Shown: piece after piece, positions 57,229 through 64,000 of the stretch
How positions within the stretch are numbered: position 1 is the stretch's first letter
Layout of the letters: each line of letters opens with the position of its first letter
NCBI RefSeq assembly: GCF_011421425.1
Contig: NZ_WPCW01000004.1
Coordinates: 154,703-218,702 of the forward strand
Reading direction: 5' to 3'
Length of the DNA: 64,000 nucleotides
From: Streptococcus catagoni
GTDB taxonomy: Bacteria > Bacillota > Bacilli > Lactobacillales > Streptococcaceae
Notes under the pieces: generated by a model
Told to the model about the DNA's origin: nothing
The model's database searches: none
The model's input: only the letters and a program-made list of their open reading frames with translations
Made by a program: the position numbers and the translations under genes

Positions 57229-59092
57229 TTTGGCTTATAAAAATGTGGTTAGAGACTTTAAAACCTATCTTTATCATTTCATCAATTGTCTCTTTTCCGT
57301 CTTTGTTTTCTTTATTTTTTCAGCCTTTGCTTATCACCCTGCTTTAAAAGTAGTAGAAGATGGTAGTACCATAGGTTTGATTTTATTGACAGCAGAGATT
57401 ATCTCACTTCTCTTTGCCTTTGTTTTTACCCTTTATTCCATTGGAAATTTCCTTAAAGTAAGAAGTAAACAATTTGCTATTATCAATCTTGTTGGTGCTA
57501 GTAAGAAGCAGTTCAAAGCCATTATTTTTTATGAAAACATGATTATATCTGGCTTGTCTTTGATATGTGGTATTGGTTTTGGTCTTATTTTTTCCAAATT
57601 TTTCTTTATGATTAGTGAAAAAATGATTCCTAATATTCAATTAGACTTTTACCTTCCTCTAAAAGCCATGTTAATGACTTTCTTGGTAGTGGGTGGACTG
57701 TTCCTTTTTATTTCCTATGTGTCACCTTATATCTTGCGTCGAACACGAATCATCAAATTATTAAAAACAGAAACGGTTTCGGAAAAAAGTTACTTAGGTG
57801 TGCTTTCTCTTGTTTCTATAGTCATTTTAGGGCTCATTTTTTATTTGTATCAGACGGATAGTATCTTGTTTCTACCGCTCCTTGGAGCGTCTAGCTTAAC
57901 TCTTTTCTATACTTTTTTTGGCCTGCTGTTTAAGGCCTACACTTATGCTTTACACTTGTTACAAAAAAGAAGACGAAAACTCCAACTGCTGACTGTTAGT
58001 AATTTTAACCATAAAATTCAATCTAATTTAAAAACTATGAGTTTGGTCTTCTCCTTGTTAGCGATTATCCTAACCTCTTTTATTGTTATTATTGGCTCGC
58101 CATTAAAGGTTGAAGAAGTCACACGTAAAATTCTTCCCGTGGCTTATACCTATACTGAATGGCAAGATACCGGGCATTCAGAAAAGAATGTTCAATACAT
58201 CCGACATGTTTTATCTCCTAAAAAAGGCTACAAAGAACTAAGGGTTAATTATCTCTACAATGATGATCCGACCTCAGATTTACCCTTTGTAACAGGAATT
58301 ATTAGTAACTCCACGTATAATCAAGTGAGCACTTTAATTGATAATCCTAAACTTAATTTGAAATCAGATGAGTATTTTCTGGCAGGATTTGATGGCAAAA
58401 AGCTTCCTGTCATGGGAGTTATGCAAGGAGAAGCATTTCGTAAACTTGGGATTTCAAATGAAAGAGGCCGTACCAAAAAAACCATTGCTTTATCAGGCTA
58501 CTTTCAAGAAGTTATTGTCATCTCTGATCAGAAATATCAAGCCATTCAGGACAAGTTCTCTCATTCTCACTATACTATTTTTGATATTTTAGACTGGAAA
58601 AAAGCTGGAAAAGAAACAAAAATGCTGCAGAAGTATCTTAAAAAAGATACAAAAAAACTAAAGGTTTCCCTCTCTTCGGCCTATGAGTACTATAATAATG
58701 AGTGGTTTACGCGAAGTTTAATTTCTTATGTGGGAAGTATTTTATGTTTTTCATTTCTAGTAGGGATGACAAGTTTGATTTATTCAAGACTTTATAATTC
58801 TTCAGAAGAAGAGGTAGAACGATTAAAAGCACTTCGAAAAATTGGCTTATCTGTGACTGATATCAAGAAAATTCTATCAAGTACGGTTAAGTGGATTTTA
58901 ATTGTTCCTTTTATATCAGCAATGTTTGTCACTTGGGGAATATTTATGATTATCAACAATTACAGTATGGCTTCTTATTGGAATATTGTCTTAGCTTGTA
59001 GTGGGCTTTACCTCATTATCGAAACAGTTTCATATGGCTTGATTGTTAGCCATTATCAAAAATTTATATTAAAAGCAATTTGCAATGAGTAA
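57215..59092 (+). CDS. bceB: Peptide-resistance ABC transporter permease, BceB type (FtsX family)
   Basis: 625 residues with about ten membrane helices. The characteristic large extracellular domain of about 200 residues (roughly 300-505, starting SPLKVEEVTRKILPVAYTY) lies between helices seven and eight and is believed to decide peptide or lipid specificity. FtsX-type segments: FAIINLVGASKKQFKAIIFY near the N-terminus and ERLKALRKIGLSVTDIKKIL near the end. It forms one complex with the BceA-type ATPase and the BceS-type kinase. Confidence 0.92.
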   Translation: MTLFDLAYKNVVRDFKTYLYHFINCLFSVFVFFIFSAFAYHPALKVVEDGSTIGLILLTAEIISLLFAFVFTLYSIGNFLKVRSKQFAIINLVGASKKQFKAIIFYENMIISGLSLICGIGFGLIFSKFFFMISEKMIPNIQLDFYLPLKAMLMTFLVVGGLFLFISYVSPYILRRTRIIKLLKTETVSEKSYLGVLSLVSIVILGLIFYLYQTDSILFLPLLGASSLTLFYTFFGLLFKAYTYALHLLQKRRRKLQLLTVSNFNHKIQSNLKTMSLVFSLLAIILTSFIVIIGSPLKVEEVTRKILPVAYTYTEWQDTGHSEKNVQYIRHVLSPKKGYKELRVNYLYNDDPTSDLPFVTGIISNSTYNQVSTLIDNPKLNLKSDEYFLAGFDGKKLPVMGVMQGEAFRKLGISNERGRTKKTIALSGYFQEVIVISDQKYQAIQDKFSHSHYTIFDILDWKKAGKETKMLQKYLKKDTKKLKVSLSSAYEYYNNEWFTRSLISYVGSILCFSFLVGMTSLIYSRLYNSSEEEVERLKALRKIGLSVTDIKKILSSTVKWILIVPFISAMFVTWGIFMIINNYSMASYWNIVLACSGLYLIIETVSYGLIVSHYQKFILKAICNE

Positions 59093-59127
59093 ACATTAGT
59101 TATTATGAAAGGAAACGAAACAATCGA

Positions 59128-59826
59128 ATGAACAGAAATCAATTTAAAATCTTATTGCTGTTAGTGATGGTTTTAGATCATGCTAGTTTTATTTTTCCAG
59201 CTTCTTACGGTATTGGTATTCACATTATCTCACGATTTGTAGCTGTAGGCTTTGCCTATTTAGCAGTAGAGGGATTTCGCTACACAAGTGATGTCAAACG
59301 CTACATCATGCGTATGTACCTTGTTGCTATCGTTATGTTTGTAGGAAATAAAGCCTTAGGGGCTCTAGGCATTTACTCTGAAAATAATATTTTACTGACC
59401 TTAGGGATAGGTCTAACGGCATTATGGGCAATCAGGGCTATCAAACAACCGATTTTAAAAATCTTAGCAGTATCAGCCTTGTTAGCACTAGGTGTTCTAT
59501 TAGCAGAAGGTGGTATGGTCGTTATTCCTTTTATGTTGTTAACTTATCTTTTTAGAGAAAGTAAAATCAAACAATATATTAGTTATTTGTTATTATCAAG
59601 TCTCCTTTTATTGTTTTCAGTCATGGACATGCCATCTTCAATGACCTTAACAGAGATAATGATGCTTAATGCAGACTTTATGTTTATCACAGTTATTCCT
59701 TTATTGGAGTGTTATAATCATAGACTTGAGAAGAAAACAGCCTTTAACCAATCATTCTTTTATGTTTTTTATCCCCTTCATCTTTGGAGTTTAGCTATTA
59801 TACAGTCTTATGTTATCTTAGGATGA
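59128..59826 (+). CDS. TraX family membrane protein
   Basis: 232 residues with about seven or eight membrane helices, starting MNRNQFKILLLLVMVLDHAS. It has the TraX layout: FVAVGFAYLAVEGFRYTSD after helix two, and the C-terminal FNQSFFYVFYPLHLWSLAII. TraX acetylates F-pilin in E. coli; chromosomal Firmicute copies are common beside Bce modules, where their acceptor is unknown. It lies 35 bp after bceB and is probably in the same transcript. Confidence 0.85.
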   Translation: MNRNQFKILLLLVMVLDHASFIFPASYGIGIHIISRFVAVGFAYLAVEGFRYTSDVKRYIMRMYLVAIVMFVGNKALGALGIYSENNILLTLGIGLTALWAIRAIKQPILKILAVSALLALGVLLAEGGMVVIPFMLLTYLFRESKIKQYISYLLLSSLLLLFSVMDMPSSMTLTEIMMLNADFMFITVIPLLECYNHRLEKKTAFNQSFFYVFYPLHLWSLAIIQSYVILG

Positions 59827-60072
59827 GAGTAGTTTCTCTAATGATAACTAATAGAGAGAATACTTTACTGGAAAAATCATAGTTTCAAGTTATTAAACTT
59901 TTAGTTTGTATGGCTTCGAAGGTAAAAAAATTAGATTTATTTTTATTTCCTAAGTTAAAGAATGATTATTATAGTTAGTATTAATAAAGAAATATGCTAT
60001 ATTTTGAATCGGTTACACTAAACTAGACAGAAATTATAAAGTGTATTACACTGAAAAAACAGGAGAAAACAA

Positions 60073-60363
60073 ATGTCTAGAAAAATTCGCCGTACCTTCA
60101 CCGATGATTTTAAGCAACAAATTGTTGACCTTCACAATGCAGGTAGGAAACGGAGTGAGCTTATTAGTGAATATGATTTAACCCCTTCTACCTTTGATAA
60201 ATGGATCAGACAAGCCAAAACTACAGGCTCATTTAAGTCTATTGATAATCTAAGTGATGACCAACGAGAGTTGATTGAACTCAAGAAGCGAAACAGAGAG
60301 CTTGAAATGCAGTTAGACATCTTAAAGCAAGCGGCAGTGATTATGGCACAAAAAGGGAAATAA
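60073..60363 (+). CDS. IS3-family transposase OrfA
   Basis: 96 residues. Helix-turn-helix region RRTFTDDFKQQIVDLHNAGR and YDLTPSTFDKWIRQAK, then a leucine-zipper-like end (IELKKRNRELEMQLDILKQA). In IS3 elements OrfA binds the ends and represses, and a -1 frameshift at an A-rich site near the end (CAAAAAGGG here) makes the OrfAB transposase. Its orfB partner is broken, so the element should be inactive on its own. Confidence 0.85.
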   Translation: MSRKIRRTFTDDFKQQIVDLHNAGRKRSELISEYDLTPSTFDKWIRQAKTTGSFKSIDNLSDDQRELIELKKRNRELEMQLDILKQAAVIMAQKGK

Positions 60364-60599
60364 TCACTGCTAACAAGAATAAATACAAGATTTCAGCCAT
60401 GTGTCGTTGGCTGAACATCCCTCGTTCTAGCTATTACTGCAAAACTGTAGTTCCTGTATCTAATTCCGAAATGGAAGAAAAAATTAAACACATTTTCTTC
60501 GAGAGTAAATCCAGATACGGTGCTAGGAAAATCAAGAAATGTCTGCAAGTCGAAGGAAGGGTAATGATGAAGTCTAGAATGAAAAAAGAAGGTGTTTAA
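60364..60599 (+). pseudogene. Truncated IS3-family OrfB
   Basis: Only about 78 codons of a normal 270-290 remain. The frame, -1 to orfA, reads TANKNKYKISAMCRWLNIPR, then SSYYCKTVVPV and SRYGARKIKKCLQ, then ends at a TAA after RMKKEGV. The whole DDE catalytic core is missing, and a small internal deletion is likely near GRVMMKSRMKK. Confidence 0.8.
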
Positions 60600-60959
60600 G
60601 AAAACCAGGTCTTAAAAAATAACAACTATGAAGATATTGCTTTATATGGGATTATCAATCCTAAAGAGTAAAAAATAAAATTTCTTAATTGTTTATTGTC
60701 TAGGAATCTTGATAGAATAATGTTTTATTTATCAATATTCCTTTCGTAAATTATTGTGAAATACAAAAGCATTCACAGAAGATGAACTGTAGACTAAAAG
60801 TTAGAGGTAAAAGCTAAGGGGGAAGTTCAAACTGCGAATGCTTTTCTTGCTCCTGACGGCTGAGAGAAAGTATGGTATGATAGTTTTATTGTGAGATGGC
60901 TTGTTTTATGCGGATGAAACGGCAGCTTATGATAGGTTAGTTGTAAAGGAAGGTAAAAG
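60600..60959. other. Gap with a nested inverted repeat before the DUF2127 gene
   Basis: No supported gene. AAAAGCATTC (60765-60774) and GAATGCTTTT (60836-60845) are perfect inverted arms, with GAACT and AGTTC nested inside, suggesting a structured RNA of about 80 nt. A promoter follows at 60853-60881. Confidence 0.55.
60853..60881 (+). promoter_or_regulatory. DUF2127 gene promoter
   Basis: -35 CTGACG (60853-60858), 17 bp, -10 TATGAT (60876-60881) preceded by TGG, an extended -10. Confidence 0.6.
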
Positions 60960-61460
60960 ATGTTACCAAAGAATGCTGGTCGTCCAAAGAAAGTTCAGGT
61001 TCTGGATCATAGCTTTAAGATAATGATTTTTACAAAGTTAGCATTTGCAATTGGTGAGACGCTATCAGGCATACTTTTGCTGGTATTTAAACACCAAACC
61101 ATTCAAAACCTTATCTTCATTCTAACGTCTGGGCAACTAAAAGCAAACCCTAAAGCTTTTATTGCCAGTCATCTTGTTCAGCTGGGAACTGTTATCACCC
61201 TATCAGGACAGCGCATGGCTGCTCTTTATTTGTTATTGCATGGCATTTTGAAATTACTAACCTTGATCCTTCTTTTGCGCAAAAAACTCTGGGCATACCC
61301 CTTGTCCATCCTCTTGTTCCTGGGATTTATTGTTTACCAAATGAGAGATTTTTTCCTGACCCATCATTTCAGTATGATTGCCTTGACGCTATTTGACCTT
61401 TTGATCATTATCCTTACATGGCTGGAATATAAGGAATTAAAAAAACGTTGGACCATCTAG
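60960..61460 (+). CDS. DUF2127 family membrane protein
   Basis: 166 residues. After a basic start (MLPKNAGRPKKVQVLDHSFK) it has about four membrane helices: FAIGETLSGILLLVFKHQ, then a loop, then LYLLLHGILKLLTLILLL, AYPLSILLFLGFIVYQ, and LTLFDLLIIILTWLEY. This is the DUF2127 pattern. Function unknown. AAGGAAGG precedes the ATG. It stands alone between the IS remnant and a repeat region. Confidence 0.75.
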   Translation: MLPKNAGRPKKVQVLDHSFKIMIFTKLAFAIGETLSGILLLVFKHQTIQNLIFILTSGQLKANPKAFIASHLVQLGTVITLSGQRMAALYLLLHGILKLLTLILLLRKKLWAYPLSILLFLGFIVYQMRDFFLTHHFSMIALTLFDLLIIILTWLEYKELKKRWTI

Positions 61461-61556
61461 AGGCCAAGCCTCATTAGCAGTGCTTAACCCTGGATCACAC
61501 TAATAAAGTAAAACATAAAGCTGCATAAGATAAAAACATTCTCATCTCTGGGAATG

Positions 61557-61862
61557 TTCAGACTGTAGACAAACCCTATTTACCTAGACCAATAAGCTCA
61601 GAAGCTCTGCAGGCTATCAATGGATTTCCTATTTCTGCGAGCAACCGCGAGCCGATTAACGATATCTTCGCCGTTCTGAAAGTATCTAGAATACCTTTAA
61701 TATAGGGGTTTTAGACACCGGGAACTTGCCAGACCTTAGGCTCGAAAGTTAGGTATGGAATTCTTTGGTTTTCTTAAACAGTCACTCCCCTGACTGTTTA
61801 ACCTGTCCGACAGCACCTAAGGAAGGTATCAAAAATGACTTTTTCTTCAAACTGAACTTAGG
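61557..61862 (-). repeat. Dispersed repeat, copy 2 (inverted relative to copy 1)
   Basis: Read on the minus strand it begins TTCAGTTTGAAGAAAAAGTC and ends GGGTTTGTCTACAGTCTGAA, as copy 1 at 42149-42420. It carries about 35 extra bases with a hairpin (TTAAACAGTC with GACTGTTTAA) that copy 1 lacks. A hairpin with a T run follows on the minus strand (ACATTC with GAATGT, then TTTTT), matching the terminator-like end of copy 1. Confidence 0.85.
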
Positions 61863-61903
61863 TAGTGCAAACTACCTAAGTTTTTAATATGGTTTCATTT
61901 AAG

Positions 61904-62098
61904 CTAGTTAACTGATAATTGTCTCAACTTTGTAATACTTTCTGCTAAGAGAGAATTGTCTTTTTCTGTCTATTGAAATTCTTTCAGATAATCTAAACGA
62001 AAAGTCATGTGGTCTTTTAGTGAATTTAAATAATGGGTACTACTTTCATTAACTTGGAAATCTTCTAATGAGCCAACTTTTTGAAATGACAAAAGCAT
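61904..62098 (-). pseudogene. Minus-strand coding remnant of unknown family
   Basis: The frame reads MLLSFQKVGSLEDFQVNESS, then THYLNSLKDHMTFRLDYLKE and FQ, an in-frame TAG, then TEKDNSLLAESITKLRQLSV before a final stop. It has no ribosome site. It looks like the C-terminal part of a helical cytosolic protein, possibly a regulator, but I cannot name it. Confidence 0.4.
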
Positions 62099-62280
62099 TG
62101 TCGTGCAGAACTTGAATGCTGTATTTGCTATCATGTTTGGAATGTGTCAAATTTGATTGATCAGAAGCAGATAAGTCAAGAAGGAAGCTACATAACTAGT
62201 TTCTTCTATATTTAAATTCTTAATTGCATACAAGAACAAAATATGTCATTAAGAACACAAAAAATTTAATCTTAATTCTC

Positions 62281-62339
62281 TTGACAAGTAGACTAACTTG
62301 CAATACAATATAGCTATATAAAGTAACTTGTATTACAAG
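62281..62339 (+). promoter_or_regulatory. padR promoter with palindromic operators
   Basis: Consensus -35 TTGACA (62281-62286), 17 bp, -10 TACAAT (62304-62309). The palindrome CTTGTATTACAAG lies at 62327-62339, and a related CTTGCAATACAA (62297-62308) overlaps the -10. These fit a self-repressing PadR protein. Confidence 0.75.
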
Positions 62340-62362
62340 ATAGACAAAAGGGGGGGCACTAC

Positions 62363-62695
62363 TTGATTCCGTCACAAATGTTAAAGGGTTTGTTGGAAGG
62401 TGCTATATTAGAAATTATTAGGCAAGAAGAAACTTATGCTTATGAAATTTCAAAAAAATTGGAAGTCTATGGCTTTGGTATCGTTTCTGAGGGAACCATT
62501 TATCCGATTATTTTAAGATTGCAGAGCAGTAAATCAATTGAAGGGATAGCTAAACCATCTCCGCAAGGGCCAAAACGTAAATATTATAGTCTAACTGAAA
62601 CTGGCTTACAGCAATTAGCAGACTTTAAAGCAAATTGGTTGTCGCTCAGCTCTGCGATTAACCAACTCTTAAGTAATGAAAAAAAACGATCCTAG
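62363..62695 (+). CDS. PadR-family transcriptional regulator
   Basis: 110 residues, the small PadR-s2 type. Winged-helix core: MLKGLLEGAILEIIRQEETY, AYEISKKLEVYGFGIVSEGT, IYPIILRLQSSKSIEGI, then the wing KRKYYSLTETGLQQLADF. I place the start at TTG 62363 (MIPSQMLKGL) because G-rich sequence lies seven bases before it and relatives often start this way; ATG 62378 is the alternative. The gene is followed 16 bp later by a membrane-protein gene. Palindromes over its strong promoter suggest autorepression. Confidence 0.88.
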   Translation: MIPSQMLKGLLEGAILEIIRQEETYAYEISKKLEVYGFGIVSEGTIYPIILRLQSSKSIEGIAKPSPQGPKRKYYSLTETGLQQLADFKANWLSLSSAINQLLSNEKKRS

Positions 62696-62711
62696 TGAGG
62701 TAGAATAAATC

Positions 62712-63410
62712 ATGAATAAAGTCAAAGCACTACAAAAAGAAAACAGCACATTAGAAAAAGAATTAGATAAGGTCTACTCTGATGATTACAGCAATATGAT
62801 TGTCTACATGCGTGGGACAAAAATAAATGGGTTTCATCAAGAAGAAATCCGTAATGATTTGATTAATTTACTCCTTGAAGGTCAAAAGCGTGGAGAGAGT
62901 TTGGAGGATGTTTTTGGGCAAGATAAACAAGCTTTTATTGATGATGTTATTGCTTCAGCGCCAACAATGACAGCCACAGAAAATTTTTTAAGCCAACTAA
63001 GCCTGGTTTTAACACTCATCCTAAACTTTTCTTTTATTTTCATTTTTGGGGACCTATTAACCTTCTTCTTAGAACACCTAGTGAAACATAACCAAGTCCC
63101 TCTTAGAATGACCATTACTTGGTTAGACTTAATTTCTATGCTGGTGATTATAGGTGTATCGATTGCTATAGTTAAAATGATTATCAAAGGAACCTATATC
63201 CTATCTGACAAAGTCATGAGAAGACGGTTCATCTTCTATTGTCTTCTTATCTTTATTCTTATTTTTAGTCTCCTATTTCTAAACCAATCCATTAACTCCA
63301 ATATCCTAGAAGGCCCCATCTGGTATTATCTTCCTTTATGTGGATTGCTAGCGCTGGCTAAGTTTGCAGTCAGCTATTACTATGATAAGACCTATAATAG
63401 GCCATTATAG
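62712..63410 (+). CDS. Membrane protein with HAAS-like N-terminus, PadR partner
   Basis: 232 residues. The N-terminal 90 are soluble and helical (EIRNDLINLLLEGQKRGESL and EDVFGQDKQAFIDDVI), a layout seen in HAAS-type domains beside PadR regulators. Four or so membrane helices follow (LSLVLTLILNFSFIFIFGD, ISMLVIIGVSIAIVKMII, FIFYCLLIFILIFSLLFL, and YLPLCGLLALAKFAVSYY). Function unknown; PadR-HAAS pairs often link to efflux or envelope stress. Same transcript as padR. The call to HAAS is by pattern only. Confidence 0.7.
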   Translation: MNKVKALQKENSTLEKELDKVYSDDYSNMIVYMRGTKINGFHQEEIRNDLINLLLEGQKRGESLEDVFGQDKQAFIDDVIASAPTMTATENFLSQLSLVLTLILNFSFIFIFGDLLTFFLEHLVKHNQVPLRMTITWLDLISMLVIIGVSIAIVKMIIKGTYILSDKVMRRRFIFYCLLIFILIFSLLFLNQSINSNILEGPIWYYLPLCGLLALAKFAVSYYYDKTYNRPL

Positions 63411-63685
63411 CAGAGGCCAGGAAAATCTGGTGCAGATGTCCCATATGGGCATGTCGCAATTGTTGAAAAAATGATGATATTTAGACCTGCTGATTTAATT
63501 ACAGCGCAATTAGCAATTATAAAAAAACCTTTGAACAGTACTTGTTTAAAGGGTTTTGTGATAATAAATAAGGCTAAGCAGATCTTTATGAGAAAGGGGA
63601 AACTGATCATATCAAAGCTTATGTATCTTTCTGAGAGGGATTCTACTGAATTGAAAGAAAATGACATAAATAGAACAAAATCCTC
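63411..63685. other. Gap before the rrn promoters with a CHAP-domain fragment
   Basis: No intact gene. At 63419-63470 one frame reads GKSGADVPYGHVAIVEK, which resembles the Tyr-Gly-His-Val-Ala motif of CHAP peptidoglycan amidases. A terminator-like hairpin lies at 63523-63558 (AAACCTTTGAACA with TGTTTAAAGGGTTT). Confidence 0.5.
63523..63558 (+). terminator. Terminator upstream of the rrn operon
   Basis: AAACCTTTGAACA pairs imperfectly with TGTTTAAAGGGTTTT. It would separate the padR unit from the rRNA operon. Confidence 0.55.
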
Positions 63686-63714
63686 TTGACAAAGGTGTCT
63701 ATAATGGCTATACT
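63686..63714 (+). promoter_or_regulatory. rrn P1 promoter
   Basis: -35 TTGACA, 17 bp, -10 TATACT (63709-63714). Confidence 0.85.
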
Positions 63715-63781
63715 AATAAAGCTGTCAGGAGCCAGTAACTTAAGAAAGAAAAATAAAAAGCTTAAAAAAGTAAAAAAGATA

Positions 63782-63810
63782 TTGACAAAGTTAACCGCAC
63801 CTGATAGAAT
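63782..63810 (+). promoter_or_regulatory. rrn P2 promoter
   Basis: -35 TTGACA, 17 bp, -10 TAGAAT (63805-63810) with a TGA extension just before it. Confidence 0.85.
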
Positions 63811-63816
63811 AAAATA

Positions 63817-63856
63817 GTTGTCTCGTAAGAGAAACAAGACCTTTGAGAACTGAATA
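63817..63856 (+). promoter_or_regulatory. rrn leader with boxA-like antiterminator
   Basis: The short hairpin TCTCGTAAGAGA (possible boxB) is followed by CCTTTGAGAACTGAA, which resembles the boxA antitermination element (CTTTGAAAACT-type) of Gram-positive rRNA leaders. Confidence 0.6.
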
Positions 63857-63961
63857 AGACGAACCAAACGTGTAGGGTGATATGATTATGCATATTACCT
63901 GTCAATAAAAAAACGAAAAAAATCTGTCAGCGACAGAAACAATGAGTGAAAGACTCAAACT

Positions 63962-64000
63962 TTTAATGAGAGTTTGATCCTGGCTCAGGACGAACGCTGG
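63962..64000 (+). rRNA. 16S rRNA, 5' end (partial)
   Basis: The universal start GAGAGTTTGATCCTGGCTCA and GGACGAACGCTGG is present, so the first 39 bases of 16S rRNA are inside the window. The start is placed by aligning AGAGTTTGATC to E. coli position 8. The gene continues past the right edge. Confidence 0.97.

Larger units (their letters stand above)
60012..60625 (+). mobile_element. IS3-family insertion sequence remnant
   Basis: OrfA is complete and orfB is truncated. Boundaries are estimates: the left end is taken near TTACACTAAACTAGACAG, and the right end is not recognisable, so no inverted repeat pair or target duplication could be identified. Confidence 0.6.
61461..62362. other. Repeat and gene-remnant region before padR
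   Basis: No intact gene in 902 bp. It holds copy 2 of the dispersed repeat (61557-61862), a minus-strand coding remnant (61904-62098), and the PadR promoter and palindromes (62281-62339). Confidence 0.65.

Noticed and set aside
63643..63867. 74-codon minus-strand frame in the rrn leader
   Set aside because: It overlaps two consensus rrn promoters and boxA-like sequence; it is an AT-rich chance frame.

Overview
The window is low-GC Firmicute DNA from a pyogenic-group Streptococcus. The reasons are the rel, dtd, lrp, msmK, dexB block, the uppS, cdsA, rseP, proS, polC chain, the rpsO, pnp, cysE, cysS, mrnC, rlmB run, rplM-rpsI, and a 16S rRNA gene beginning at the right edge. The species cannot be fixed from sequence alone. 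The order and the full Leloir gal operon suggest a relative of S. uberis, S. parauberis or S. iniae rather than S. pyogenes.

Layout. 1-1606: 5' part of a secreted CpdB/CdnP-type nucleotidase on the minus strand, cut by the window edge. 1861-4549: rel (stringent response) and dtd. 4767-11489: a tight TetR-led operon with an ECF-type importer (T subunit, fused double ATPase, Trep_Strep-type S subunit) and two ABC half-transporters resembling YbtPQ/IrtAB. 11708-21626: a sugar region with galM, an lrp-type regulator, msmK, dexB, and galR divergent from galKTE, carrying candidate cre and GalR sites. 21726-27483: thioredoxin-like protein, yajC, then uppS-cdsA-rseP-proS. 27547-30912: opuCABCD osmoprotectant importer. 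31213-41535: DUF975 protein, polC, a MarR/nitroreductase pair, def, and a Crp-family regulator divergent from an MFS transporter. 41669-52915: rpsO, a repeat-rich gap with a broken membrane-protein gene, pnp, sseB-like, cysE, cysS, mrnC, a small secreted protein, rlmB, yacP, a DegV/FakB gene with a FabT-like box, and rplM-rpsI. 52929-63411: an accessory zone with an integrase stub against rpsI, a YdcF-type protein, a complete BceRS-BceAB peptide-resistance module, TraX, an IS3 remnant, a DUF2127 protein, and a PadR plus membrane-protein pair. 63686-64000: tandem rrn promoters, a boxA-like leader and the 16S 5' end.

How the genes work together. The gal genes feed galactose to UDP-glucose and glycolysis, while msmK powers sugar ABC importers and dexB releases glucose from imported isomalto-oligosaccharides. 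The uppS-proS operon joins lipid-carrier and phospholipid synthesis, membrane proteolysis and tRNA charging. The Bce module looks like a self-contained antimicrobial-peptide sensing and detoxification unit; a BceR-type operator lies in the loop of the terminator between its kinase and transporter genes. The ECF plus ABC-pair operon is the most intriguing system: its composition suggests uptake of a metal chelate or related nutrient, but the substrate cannot be read from sequence.

Signs of genome change are the integrase stub, several decayed genes, and two inverted copies of a 0.27-0.3 kb repeat lying 19 kb apart.
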